Assembly (NCBI RefSeq): GCF_018881575.1
Contig: NZ_JACVQB010000001.1
Span: forward strand, 916,986-980,985
DNA length: 64,000 nucleotides
From: Polynucleobacter sp. UK-Kesae-W10
GTDB lineage: Bacteria; Pseudomonadota; Gammaproteobacteria; Burkholderiales; Burkholderiaceae
Reading direction: 5' to 3'
Shown: positions 44,728 through 53,888 of the stretch, one piece after another
How the letters are laid out: each line of letters begins with the position of its first letter
Numbering within the stretch: the stretch's first letter is position 1
Made by a program: the position numbers and the translations under genes
The notes under the pieces: model-generated
What the model was told of the DNA's origin: nothing
The model's input: the letters and a program-made list of their open reading frames with translations, nothing else
The model's database searches: none

Positions 44728-46854
44728 TTAGGCTAACCCACCATGCCGCAGCAATGCATCAATGCTGGGCTCTCTTCCGCGGAATGCTTTGAAGGATTGA
44801 GCAGCAGGGCGACTACCACCCACTTCTAGAATCTCAGTGCGGTATCGCGCGCCAGTTTTTGGATCTAATACTGAGCCAGTCAGTTTTGCAGCTTCCTCAA
44901 AAGCAGAATAAGCATCTGCAGAGAGTACTTCCGCCCATTTATAGCTGTAATAGCCTGCGGCATAGCCGCCTGCGAAGATATGACTGAAGGTATTAATCCA
45001 GCGAGAAATCTCAGGCTGCGGAATGATGGCATAGGCTTTGGCGATCTCCCTCGTGAGCTCTAGGACAGCTTGGCCTTTGGCATCCTTCGCATCAAAATGA
45101 GAGTGCAGGCGCCAATCAGTCAGCGACATCACAATTTGCCGCAGGGTCATCAATCCATTCTGAAAGTTCTTGGCAGCCAGAATTTTTTCAAATAACTTAC
45201 GTGGCAATGGTTTACCGGTATCGACATGCGCAGTCATTTTTTCTAAGACTTCCCACTCCCAGCAGAAGTTTTCCATAAACTGACTTGGTAATTCAACAGC
45301 ATCCCATTCAACTCCATTGATGCCTGATACTCCCAGCGCGCCAACTTGCGTCAAGAGGTGATGCAAGCCATGACCACTTTCATGGAAAAGGGTAATGACA
45401 TCATCGTGGGTGATGGTAGGCTGGCGCAATACGCCATCGACCTTGACCGGTGGAGCAAAGTTACAAACAAGGTACGCAACTGGCACCTGAATTTCTCCGC
45501 TAGCAAGCTCTCTGCGGCCGCGAGCATCGTCCATCCATGCGCCACCCCGTTTACTAGGGCGCGCATAAGGATCTAAATAAAAATAAGCAACAGTTTTGCC
45601 TGTAACATCCTTTACAGCGAACGATTGCACATCGGCATGCCAGCTTGGCAAGTCTGCTGCCTCAATCTTGACTCCAAATAGCGTTTGAATTACCCCGAAT
45701 AGGCCATCGAGCACCTTGGGTAAAGGGAAGTATTGTTTAAGTTCATTTTCAGAAAATGCATAGCGTACTTGCTTGAGTCTTTCAGCAGCAAAGGCGGTGT
45801 CCCAAGGTTCAACGCCATCCATTAATCCAAGCTCTGTTTTAGCAAAGGCGCAAAGTTCATCCCAATCTCTTTGGGCGAAGGGTTTGGCCTTCTCTGCAAA
45901 ATTAGTCAAGAAGAGATCTACTTCATCGACGGTGTTGGCCATCTTTGGCGCAAGGCTTAGGGCGGCGTAGTTAGCAAAGCCCAGCATACGCGCCTCTTCA
46001 TCACGCAAACGCAATTGATCGAGCATGTTTTGGGTGTTATCCCAGGCGATATTGCCTTGTGCATATTGCGGTGCTAGCTCAGATGCGCGGGTGACATAAG
46101 CTTCATACATGAGGCGGCGCAGAGTACGATTTTCTGAGTACTGCATCACTGGGTAATAGGACGGGAAGTGCAGGGTAAAAGCCCAGCCGGTCAGGCCTTT
46201 TTGCTGCGCTGTATCAGCCGCTGCCGCTTTGACATCGTCTGGCAGGCCTACGAGATCGACCTCATTGGTGATGAGATGCACAAAACCATCGGTTGCATCC
46301 AGTACGTGATCAGAGAAGGATTTACCAAGCATAGCCTGCTCATCTTGGATTTGAGAAAAGCGCGCTTTATCGGTATCGCTTAATTCTGCGCCACCCAATC
46401 TAAAGTCACGCAAAGAATTCTCAATCACTTTTTTCTGTGCAGTATTGAGTGTAGAAAATTCTGGGCTGTTTTTGAGCAACTTAAATTGTTGGTAGAGCGC
46501 CAGGTTTTGACCGAGGCTAGAAAAAAATGCGGTAACCTCAGGCAGCATTTCACCATAGGCGCTTCTGAGCTCAGGCGTATCAGCAACGCCATTGAGATGG
46601 GAGATGACGCTCCAAGATCTACCGAGGGATTCAGTAGCGTCCTCTAGTGGCTCTACTAAGGTATTCCAGTTAGCTGGAGTTTGAGGATCAGTAGCAACAT
46701 CTACAGCGTGTTGTGCATGCTTTAACAAAAACGCTATTGCAGGTTTGATGTGTTCGGGCCGTACGTCTGAGTAAGCGGCAATCCCTCGACCAAAGGTCAG
46801 TAGAGGATTGTTTTGTAAATCGAGGGGTAAGGTATTGCAGAGGGATGTAGTCAT
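44728..46854 (-). CDS. prlC: Oligopeptidase A (M3 metallopeptidase)
   Basis: PrlC degrades short peptides, including cleaved signal peptides, in the cytoplasm. The 708 residues carry the zinc motif FHESGH (His491, Glu492, His495) and the downstream Glu in the VEWDAVELPSQFMENF helix; the C-terminal SGGYAAGYYSYKWAEVLSADAY pattern is conserved in M3 enzymes. Its start is 18 bases after folD's stop, so it ends a four-gene unit kinase-regulator-folD-prlC. Confidence 0.95.
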   Translation of the reverse strand: MTTSLCNTLPLDLQNNPLLTFGRGIAAYSDVRPEHIKPAIAFLLKHAQHAVDVATDPQTPANWNTLVEPLEDATESLGRSWSVISHLNGVADTPELRSAYGEMLPEVTAFFSSLGQNLALYQQFKLLKNSPEFSTLNTAQKKVIENSLRDFRLGGAELSDTDKARFSQIQDEQAMLGKSFSDHVLDATDGFVHLITNEVDLVGLPDDVKAAAADTAQQKGLTGWAFTLHFPSYYPVMQYSENRTLRRLMYEAYVTRASELAPQYAQGNIAWDNTQNMLDQLRLRDEEARMLGFANYAALSLAPKMANTVDEVDLFLTNFAEKAKPFAQRDWDELCAFAKTELGLMDGVEPWDTAFAAERLKQVRYAFSENELKQYFPLPKVLDGLFGVIQTLFGVKIEAADLPSWHADVQSFAVKDVTGKTVAYFYLDPYARPSKRGGAWMDDARGRRELASGEIQVPVAYLVCNFAPPVKVDGVLRQPTITHDDVITLFHESGHGLHHLLTQVGALGVSGINGVEWDAVELPSQFMENFCWEWEVLEKMTAHVDTGKPLPRKLFEKILAAKNFQNGLMTLRQIVMSLTDWRLHSHFDAKDAKGQAVLELTREIAKAYAIIPQPEISRWINTFSHIFAGGYAAGYYSYKWAEVLSADAYSAFEEAAKLTGSVLDPKTGARYRTEILEVGGSRPAAQSFKAFRGREPSIDALLRHGGLA

Positions 46855-46872
46855 CCCTCTAGCTTAATGGAT

Positions 46873-47727
46873 CTAGTGCTTGGCTGCTTTTTCAGCAGCT
46901 TCCAAAGTATTCATGAGCAGCATCGTGATGGTCATTGGACCAACCCCACCAGGGACCGGGGTAATCCAGCTGGCGACATACTTGGCGGTATCGAAATCTA
47001 CATCCCCGCAGAGCTTGCCATCAGGCAGGCGGTTGATGCCTACATCAATCACCACAGCACCATTTTTGACCATGTCCCCAGAAACCATCTTTGGTTTACC
47101 GGTAGCCACAACCAGGATATCGGCATCTTTGGTGTGGTGCGCTAGATCACGGGTTTTGCTATTGCAAATCGTGACGGTAGCGCCCGCTTGCAACAGCAGC
47201 ATAGCCATTGGCTTGCCAACGATATTGGAGGCGCCAACAATCACTGCACGAGCGCCACGAATAGGATAGTCAATGCTTTCTAAAATCTTCATGCAGCCAT
47301 AAGGGGTGCAAGGTTTAAATTCGGGCTGACCTACCATGAGTGCACCTGCATTGGCTACGTGAAAGCCATCCACGTCTTTCTCAGGAGCAATCGCTTCCAG
47401 TACACGTTCAGAGGCAATGTGCTCTGGCAAAGGCAGTTGAACCAAAATACCATGAATAGCTGGGTCAGCATTCAAGGTAGCAATGCGAGCCAATAATTCT
47501 TCTTCGCCCAATTCTGCAGAATAGCGCTCCAAGACAGAATGAAAGCCCACGTCTTCACAGGCCTTCACTTTATTACGAACATAGACCTGGCTAGCAGGGT
47601 TGTCACCCACCACAATGACCGCTAAACCAGGTCTTACACCTTTAGCGGTAACAATGGCGCCACGGGCTGCAATTTCAGCGCGTAGTTTTTTGGAGAGAGC
47701 GTTTCCATCAAGTAATTGAGCGGGCAT
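46873..47727 (-). CDS. folD: FolD, methylenetetrahydrofolate dehydrogenase / cyclohydrolase
   Basis: FolD interconverts 5,10-methylene-, methenyl- and 10-formyl-THF. With the ATG at 47727 (MPAQLLDG) it has 284 residues. [14 protein letters not shown] holds the catalytic Lys, [10 protein letters not shown] and KDVDGFH are folate-site motifs, and [16 protein letters not shown] is the NADP loop; [10 protein letters not shown] ends the core. A TTG 12 bases upstream is an alternative start. Twelve bases separate it from the upstream regulator stop. Confidence 0.96.
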   Translation of the reverse strand: MPAQLLDGNALSKKLRAEIAARGAIVTAKGVRPGLAVIVVGDNPASQVYVRNKVKACEDVGFHSVLERYSAELGEEELLARIATLNADPAIHGILVQLPLPEHIASERVLEAIAPEKDVDGFHVANAGALMVGQPEFKPCTPYGCMKILESIDYPIRGARAVIVGASNIVGKPMAMLLLQAGATVTICNSKTRDLAHHTKDADILVVATGKPKMVSGDMVKNGAVVIDVGINRLPDGKLCGDVDFDTAKYVASWITPVPGGVGPMTITMLLMNTLEAAEKAAKH

Positions 47728-47739
47728 TACAGGGAGCAA

Positions 47740-48387
47740 TTAATTAGGTTGTGGGTCAGATAAGGCAAGGCGGAGGAGGTCGGCAACGGTGTTGACGTTG
47801 AGCTTTTCCATGATGTTGGCGCGATGCGCCTCAACTGTCTTAATGGAGATACCTAAGTCATCAGCGATTTGCTTATTCAAGCGCCCAGCCACAATGCGCT
47901 CGAGCACTTGGCGCTCACGACCGGTTAACTTGCTCAGCAAGCTTTGGGTAATTTTTCTTTGACTTGCTTGTGAGTAATCTACTCGTGCTTTGGCAAGCAT
48001 GCGATCGACTAAACCGCACAATTCATTTTCTTTAAACGGCTTCTCAATGAAATCGACAGCACCGCGTTTCATCGTGGAGACAGCCATCGAGACATCGCCG
48101 TGACCCGTAATAAAAGCAACTGGCATTGGCAGGTTTTCACTAATGAGGCGCTCTTGTAATTCCAGGCCAGACATGCCGGGCATACGCACATCGAGAATAG
48201 CGCAGGAGATAGTAGATTTATCTGTGCTTTGGAGTGATTGTAAAAAACGTTCAGCACTTGCGTGACAGCGCACTACATAACCATTACTTTCTAAAAGCCA
48301 GGTGAGCGAATCACGCACTGCTTCATCATCATCGACTACGTAGACAACTTCGGCCTGGTTTGGTTTGGTGTTAGCGCTTAAATTCAT
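47740..48387 (-). CDS. FixJ/NarL-type response regulator
   Basis: A 215-residue regulator with a receiver domain (VVDDDEAVRDSL, phospho-Asp in AILDVRMPG, Thr/Lys sites GHGD and EKPF) and a C-terminal LuxR-type HTH (about 145-210, LTGRERQVLERIVAGRLNKQIADDLGIS). This matches FixJ/DctR-type proteins. The ATG at 48387 is preferred to a TTG at 48411. It pairs with the kinase upstream and is divergent from aceE, so a role in regulating the pyruvate dehydrogenase genes or the uptake of their substrates is a reasonable inference. Confidence 0.9.
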   Translation of the reverse strand: MNLSANTKPNQAEVVYVVDDDEAVRDSLTWLLESNGYVVRCHASAERFLQSLQSTDKSTISCAILDVRMPGMSGLELQERLISENLPMPVAFITGHGDVSMAVSTMKRGAVDFIEKPFKENELCGLVDRMLAKARVDYSQASQRKITQSLLSKLTGRERQVLERIVAGRLNKQIADDLGISIKTVEAHRANIMEKLNVNTVADLLRLALSDPQPN

Positions 48388-48423
48388 ATCGGGTCTCGCA
48401 AGGTGATTCAATAAGTACGGCTA

Positions 48424-50964
48424 TTAAACGGCCCCTTTAGTTTCCGGGGATTCCAAGGGTAGAAGTATTGTAAAGGTGCAGCCAACCAGCTTGGTATGTT
48501 CTGCATCCATCGTATTGGTTGCCCACAGGCGCCCATGATGGGATTCGATGATCGAGCGGCAAATATTCAATCCCATGCCCATACCATCACTTTTGGTACT
48601 AAAAAACGGCTCAAACATGCGCTGAGACACGGATTCGGCAATTCCAGCTCCGCCATCGGACACTTGAATGCGCAGCATGGCAGGGAAAATGCTGGTATCT
48701 AAATCAGCGCTAATCTTGACTGGGGGTGCAGACCAGCGTGAGGATAGGGGGTAGGCTTCTCGAGTACTATCTAACCCATTCTTTAATAAATTCACCAGCA
48801 CTTGTAGGATTAGGACGGGATCCAGATCTACATTTGGGAGATTGTCGGCAATATTGGAAGCGATCGATAGGCGATGGCGGTGGGCTTCAATCTCTACCAG
48901 ACCCACAGCGTCACTAATGATCTCGCTAATGGCAGAAGATTTTCTTTGAGGCTCGCTACGTTTTACAAAACCCCGAATGCGTTGAATGATCGTGCCAGCG
49001 CGATGGGCTTGGTCTGATGCTTTTTCGAGTGCCGGCAAAATCTCTTTAGTAAGCGCGGGATCTAAGTTTCCCTCCAAGCGTTTGGCAACACCCATGCAGT
49101 AGTTAGAGATGGCCGATAGGGGTTGGTTTAATTCATGCGCTAGTGAAGAAGCCATTTCACCCATCGTGGTTAAACGGCTCGTAAATTGCATGCGCTCTTC
49201 TTGTTGGCGCGCTACATCATCCGCCTCTTTACGCATAGTGATATCGGTTGCAATCAGGAGCTGTGCAAGGTGTCCATCTACCCATGGAATAAAGCGGCGG
49301 CGTACTTCGTACCATTTATTGCTGCCATCATCCAATTGAATCTCTTCAGACTCAGACTCTTGATATAGGAAAGAGGTCGGAATACCATCGCGCACATAAT
49401 CCTGCAGATCTTGTGCAATCGTATGTAAGGTATCAATTTTGTTTTCTTGATGCGCTAACTGGAAATGCCCTTTGGAGTCATTCCCAAAATTTTCGCGATA
49501 AAAGCGATTGGCGAACAGAAGTTCATCTGTCTCTAGGGATACAACTGATACTGCTGCATCTAGCCCTTCTAAAACGGTGGTGAAGCGCTCTTGTGAGGCC
49601 GCTAACTCTTCACGAATTTTCTTTGGCTCGGAGATATCAATTAAGGAAGTGACCCAGCCGGTCTGCTTACCTTTTTCATTGATGAGCGGTGCAATAAAGG
49701 TACGCGTCTGAATCAGGGTGCCATCTTTTCTCAAAATGGCGCCTTCAATCCCTTTTTTCATGCTGCTGCTGACCTCTGATTTTAAGGCGCGATTCATCTT
49801 ATCTACCAATTCATCACGGCGGCTATCTGGCCAGAAAGGGAAGGGTGGCGTAAGACCCATCAGCTCTTTAGCGGTCCAGCCAGTCATCTCGCAGAATGCA
49901 CGGTTCACATAAGTAATTCGTTTTTGCATATCGTGTGCACGGATTCCCACCGGGGTAGAGTTTTCCATGGCATTACGAAAGTTTGTTTCAGTCCGCAAGT
50001 TTGCTTCTGCTTCCTGCCGCACTTGCATCTGCTTTAAGACTGACCACAGACTCCAGATAACGAAGGCGCATAAACCTAATACCACCCCAATGAGCATCCT
50101 GAAGGTGAGGTTAGTTGGTGGCGGATATGTGTCAATACGTAAAGTCAAATTTGGACTCAGTACGCCAATATCTAAACTGGTTTGATTGCTAAATGCTCGT
50201 TTGGGCGTATCGCGGTCTGATGAGATGGACAGCACGCGATCATTGTCGGTAAGTAAGGTAAAGCGGTAATGTGCCTTGAGCTCGCCTGGAATCACATCCA
50301 AGATCCCTTGTGTCGTATACAGGGCGGCCAAAAAGCCAATTACTTCACCGCCAACAATATTTGGGGCAACTTGCCAGAAAATCGTTTTCCGCTCTTTGGC
50401 CAGCGGCTCTTCATTGGGAAGATTGAGCGTGATGAATTCACTGAAGGCCGCGCGACCAGTGATACGGCTCAGTTCAATGGCACTCAAAAGACCTGCGTTT
50501 GCAGCTTGATCATTTTGGGTTTTACTAATCCAGTCTGTTTTGGCATTGGCGGGAGGCACTGTCCATAGACGCTGATTTTTATCGCTAATCCAAATGACTT
50601 TAACGATTTCATGGTTATTAATTACTAGATCATCGGCTTGATCACGCGCCATCAGCATGAGCTTACTATCGTCAGGACTTGCAGCAATTTCCCGATTGAT
50701 CGTATTTAACGTATCTTGATTGTTGGCAAATCTCAGTTGAATGCGTTGCTTCGCGAATGAGAGCTCTCTATAGAGAGCGGATTCTTGCTGCCCCTTTTCT
50801 TGCAAGTGCAGGGTCCCCAAAATAATGCCCATGACCAAGGTAAAGAGAACAATGGCCAATAAAGGGGTGTAAACGAGCCGAAATCCGCGAATTTTGCGGA
50901 GCCATTTGAAGGGCTTGATGAGCAAGCTGGGTAAAGCCGTCGATTTCATAGGAATATGGCCCAT
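48424..50964 (-). CDS. PAS-containing sensor histidine kinase (DctS/FixL-like)
   Basis: A membrane-bound kinase of 846 residues. TM1 at about 33-52 (YTPLLAIVLFTLVMGIIL) and TM2 at about 288-307 (LIGVVLGLCAFVIWSLWS) enclose a periplasmic sensor domain; two PAS domains follow (about 331-450 and 460-590), then HisKA with SLAHELNQPLSAISNY, the N box VLVNLLKNGLDSTREA and the G boxes SDGGAGIAES and DGMGMGLNI. The ligand is unknown; the topology resembles dicarboxylate sensors of the DctB/DctS type. An AAGG lies before the ATG at 50964. Its regulator gene follows after 37 bases. Confidence 0.9.
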   Translation of the reverse strand: MGHIPMKSTALPSLLIKPFKWLRKIRGFRLVYTPLLAIVLFTLVMGIILGTLHLQEKGQQESALYRELSFAKQRIQLRFANNQDTLNTINREIAASPDDSKLMLMARDQADDLVINNHEIVKVIWISDKNQRLWTVPPANAKTDWISKTQNDQAANAGLLSAIELSRITGRAAFSEFITLNLPNEEPLAKERKTIFWQVAPNIVGGEVIGFLAALYTTQGILDVIPGELKAHYRFTLLTDNDRVLSISSDRDTPKRAFSNQTSLDIGVLSPNLTLRIDTYPPPTNLTFRMLIGVVLGLCAFVIWSLWSVLKQMQVRQEAEANLRTETNFRNAMENSTPVGIRAHDMQKRITYVNRAFCEMTGWTAKELMGLTPPFPFWPDSRRDELVDKMNRALKSEVSSSMKKGIEGAILRKDGTLIQTRTFIAPLINEKGKQTGWVTSLIDISEPKKIREELAASQERFTTVLEGLDAAVSVVSLETDELLFANRFYRENFGNDSKGHFQLAHQENKIDTLHTIAQDLQDYVRDGIPTSFLYQESESEEIQLDDGSNKWYEVRRRFIPWVDGHLAQLLIATDITMRKEADDVARQQEERMQFTSRLTTMGEMASSLAHELNQPLSAISNYCMGVAKRLEGNLDPALTKEILPALEKASDQAHRAGTIIQRIRGFVKRSEPQRKSSAISEIISDAVGLVEIEAHRHRLSIASNIADNLPNVDLDPVLILQVLVNLLKNGLDSTREAYPLSSRWSAPPVKISADLDTSIFPAMLRIQVSDGGAGIAESVSQRMFEPFFSTKSDGMGMGLNICRSIIESHHGRLWATNTMDAEHTKLVGCTFTILLPLESPETKGAV

Positions 50965-51037
50965 TTTGCCTTATTGCTGCACATCAATTCGTTTTTTACC
51001 GGCCAGCTCGGCATTCTATTTGCACCGCAATAAAATA

Positions 51038-51068
51038 CCACATTATGAGAAATATTATCATTATGTGG
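51038..51068. promoter_or_regulatory. 31-bp imperfect palindrome upstream of aceE
   Basis: CCACATTATGA (51038-51048) and TCATTATGTGG (51058-51068) are inverted arms with one mismatch, around an AT-rich centre. The centre lies about 59 bases before the predicted aceE start, a common position for an activator, and about 90 bases from the kinase start. A candidate site for the FixJ-type regulator or another factor. Confidence 0.45.
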
Positions 51069-51076
51069 AAAATTCC

Positions 51077-51105
51077 TTGTTTACACCCATATACCTTCCT
51101 AGAAT
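51077..51105 (+). promoter_or_regulatory. Candidate sigma-70 promoter of aceE
   Basis: TTGTTT (51077-51082), a 17-base spacer and TAGAAT (51100-51105). Start predicted near 51112, giving a leader of about 65 bases to the ATG at 51178, which has GGAG upstream. Confidence 0.5.
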
Positions 51106-51177
51106 GTTGCCTATAGAGTGAGTAATAAATGTTCTAGTACATGTAGTAACTAATGAAGCAATCAATGGAGACAAGTT

Positions 51178-53874
51178 ATGGCTGCAGTTCCAGATCAGGT
51201 TTTGGGAAAACAAAATGCACAGGACGCAGATCCTGGTGAAACGCAAGAGTGGTTACAGGCCCTCGATGGTGTTATTCGCAACGAAGGTCCGCAGCGAGCT
51301 GCCTACCTCATTGATCAGCAAATTTCACACGCACGTGTCAATGGTGTTGATCAGCCCTTTCATGCTGAAACACCCTACATCAATACGATTCCAGTAGAAA
51401 ATCAAGCGCGCTTGCCTGGCGATCAAAATGTAGAACACCGTATTCGTTCATACACTCGTTGGAATGCGATGGCCATGGTGTTGCGTGCCAACAAAGACAC
51501 CAACGTTGGTGGCCATATTTCTTCCTTTCAATCTGCGGCTACTCTGTATGACGTAGGCTTTAATCATTTTTGGCATGCTCCATCTCCTGAGCATGGCGGC
51601 GATCTGATTTTTGTACAAGGTCACTCAGCACCTGGCGTATATGCCCGCGCTTATATGTTAGGCCGCTTGGCAGATGAACAGCTAGATAACTTCCGCCAAG
51701 AGGTTGGCGGCAAAGGTATCTCATCTTATCCACATCCTTGGTTGATGCCCGATTTCTGGCAATTCCCAACAGTCTCCATGGGTCTTGGCCCAATCATGGC
51801 GATTTATCAAGCTCGCTTCATGAAGTACTTAAGAGACCGCGGCTTCATTCAAGAGCAAGGTCGTAAGGTTTGGGCCTTCTTGGGCGACGGTGAAACCGAT
51901 GAGCCTGAATCCTTGGGTGCGATTGGTATGGCCGGTCGCGAGAAGTTGGATAACTTGATCTTTGTAATTAACTGTAACTTGCAACGTCTTGATGGTCCTG
52001 TGCGTGGTAACGGCAAGATTATTCAAGAGCTCGAGAGTGAGTTCCGTGGCGCAGGTTGGAACGTGATTAAAGTGGTTTGGGGTGGTCAGTGGGATGCCCT
52101 GTTTGCTCGCGATAAGAAGGGCATCTTGATGCAACGTCTTGGCGAGATTGTTGACGGCCAATACCAGACTATGAAGGCAAAGAATGGTGCTTATGTCCGT
52201 GAGACCGTCTTTAACACTCCAGAATTAAAAGCACTGGTAAGCGATTGGAGTGACGAAGAAATTTGGCAACTCAATCGTGGTGGTCATGATCCCCATAAGG
52301 TATATGCAGCATTCCATGCGGCGGTGAACCATAAAGATCAGCCAACAGTCATTTTGGCGCACACGATTAAAGGGTATGGCATGGGCGGCTCTGGTGAGGC
52401 GATGAATATTGCACACCAAGCCAAGAAAATGAATGCGGATGACGTGCGTCGTTTCCGTGATCGCTTTGAGATCCCTGTAAAAGATGAGCAGCTAGATGAG
52501 ATGCCTTTGGTGAAGTTTGCTGAGGGTAGTCCTGAGTTGGAATACATGAAGGCGCGTCGTAATGAGTTAGGTGGTTACTTGCCACAGCGTCGTATGAAAG
52601 CCGAAAGTTTGCCTGTTCCTGCTTTAGACGCGTTTGCACCATTGCTAGAAGCTACTACAGAGGGTCGTGAGATTTCAACCACAATGGCTTTTGTACGCAT
52701 GTTGAATACAGTGGTACGCGACAAAGTATTAGGTAAGCGCGTTGTGCCGATCGTTCCGGATGAGTCTCGCACTTTTGGTATGGAGGGTATGTTCCGCCAG
52801 TTAGGTATTTGGAATCAATTGGGTCAGCTCTACACACCAGAAGATCATGATCAACTGATGTTCTATAAAGAGGACAAAACGGGTCAGATTTTGCAAGAGG
52901 GTATTAATGAAGCAGGCGGCATGTGTGATTGGATTGCTGCAGCAACATCCTACTCAACCCATGGCGTACCGATGTTGCCGTTCTATATTTTCTACTCCAT
53001 GTTTGGTTTCCAGCGTATTGGTGACTTAGCATGGGCAGCAGGGGATATGCGTAGCCGCGGTTTCTTGCTTGGCGGTACTGCCGGTAGAACGACCTTAAAT
53101 GGCGAGGGCTTGCAACATGAAGATGGTCATAGCCATCTGTGGAGTGCGGCAGTTCCAAACTGCATTAGCTACGACCCAACTTTTGCATTTGAGTTAGCAG
53201 TTGTCATTCAAGACGGTATGCGTCGCATGTTGGAAGTGCAAGAAGACGTCTACTACTACGTCACATTGATGAATGAGAACTATGCACATCCAGCAATGCC
53301 TAAAGGTGCCGAAAAGGACATCATTAAGGGCATGTATAAGCTCAAGTCAGTAGGTGATGACAAAGCTAAGCTGCGCGTTCAACTCTTAGGTTCTGGCACG
53401 ATCTTCCGTGAAGTTATTGAGGCTGCTGAAATGCTCCATAAAGATTGGGGTATTGCATCAGATTTGTGGGGTTGCCCAAGCTTTACTGAGTTGGGTCGTG
53501 ACTGGAATGCAGTCCATCGCGCCAATTTACTCAATCCTACTGCTGCGCCAACACTGTCTCATGTAGAGAAATGCTTAAAAGATACTAGTGGCCCGATTGT
53601 TGCTGCTACTGACTACGTGCGTTTATTTGCTGAACAGATTCGTCCGGCTATCCAGCATATGGGTCGTCGTTACGAAGTATTGGGTACCGATGGTTTTGGT
53701 CGTTCCGATACCCGCGAAAAATTACGTGACTTCTTTGAGGTAGATCGTCGCTGGGTAGTAGTAACAGCCTTGAGATCTTTGGTGGATGCAGGTCAACTGG
53801 ATCGTCAAAAGTTGGCTGAAGCTATTCAGAAGTACGGTATCGACGCCACTAAACCAAACCCAATGACGGTTTAA
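51178..53874 (+). CDS. aceE: Pyruvate dehydrogenase E1 component (homodimeric type)
   Basis: AceE decarboxylates pyruvate with thiamine diphosphate and transfers acetyl to the lipoyl group of AceF. The 898-residue protein matches the homodimeric E1 of proteobacteria (E. coli 887). GDGETDEPES followed by NCNLQRLDG is the ThDP-Mg motif; HTIKGYGMG, RTFGMEGMFRQ and HEDGHSHL are other conserved blocks. The ATG has a GGAG site. aceF follows 14 bases after. It is divergent from the kinase/regulator pair. Confidence 0.97.
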   Translation: MAAVPDQVLGKQNAQDADPGETQEWLQALDGVIRNEGPQRAAYLIDQQISHARVNGVDQPFHAETPYINTIPVENQARLPGDQNVEHRIRSYTRWNAMAMVLRANKDTNVGGHISSFQSAATLYDVGFNHFWHAPSPEHGGDLIFVQGHSAPGVYARAYMLGRLADEQLDNFRQEVGGKGISSYPHPWLMPDFWQFPTVSMGLGPIMAIYQARFMKYLRDRGFIQEQGRKVWAFLGDGETDEPESLGAIGMAGREKLDNLIFVINCNLQRLDGPVRGNGKIIQELESEFRGAGWNVIKVVWGGQWDALFARDKKGILMQRLGEIVDGQYQTMKAKNGAYVRETVFNTPELKALVSDWSDEEIWQLNRGGHDPHKVYAAFHAAVNHKDQPTVILAHTIKGYGMGGSGEAMNIAHQAKKMNADDVRRFRDRFEIPVKDEQLDEMPLVKFAEGSPELEYMKARRNELGGYLPQRRMKAESLPVPALDAFAPLLEATTEGREISTTMAFVRMLNTVVRDKVLGKRVVPIVPDESRTFGMEGMFRQLGIWNQLGQLYTPEDHDQLMFYKEDKTGQILQEGINEAGGMCDWIAAATSYSTHGVPMLPFYIFYSMFGFQRIGDLAWAAGDMRSRGFLLGGTAGRTTLNGEGLQHEDGHSHLWSAAVPNCISYDPTFAFELAVVIQDGMRRMLEVQEDVYYYVTLMNENYAHPAMPKGAEKDIIKGMYKLKSVGDDKAKLRVQLLGSGTIFREVIEAAEMLHKDWGIASDLWGCPSFTELGRDWNAVHRANLLNPTAAPTLSHVEKCLKDTSGPIVAATDYVRLFAEQIRPAIQHMGRRYEVLGTDGFGRSDTREKLRDFFEVDRRWVVVTALRSLVDAGQLDRQKLAEAIQKYGIDATKPNPMTV

Positions 53875-53888
53875 TACGAGAGCTATTC

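Noticed and set aside
46880-47269. 129-residue plus-strand frame opposite folD
   Set aside because: Antisense to the NADP-binding domain of folD; no ribosome site.
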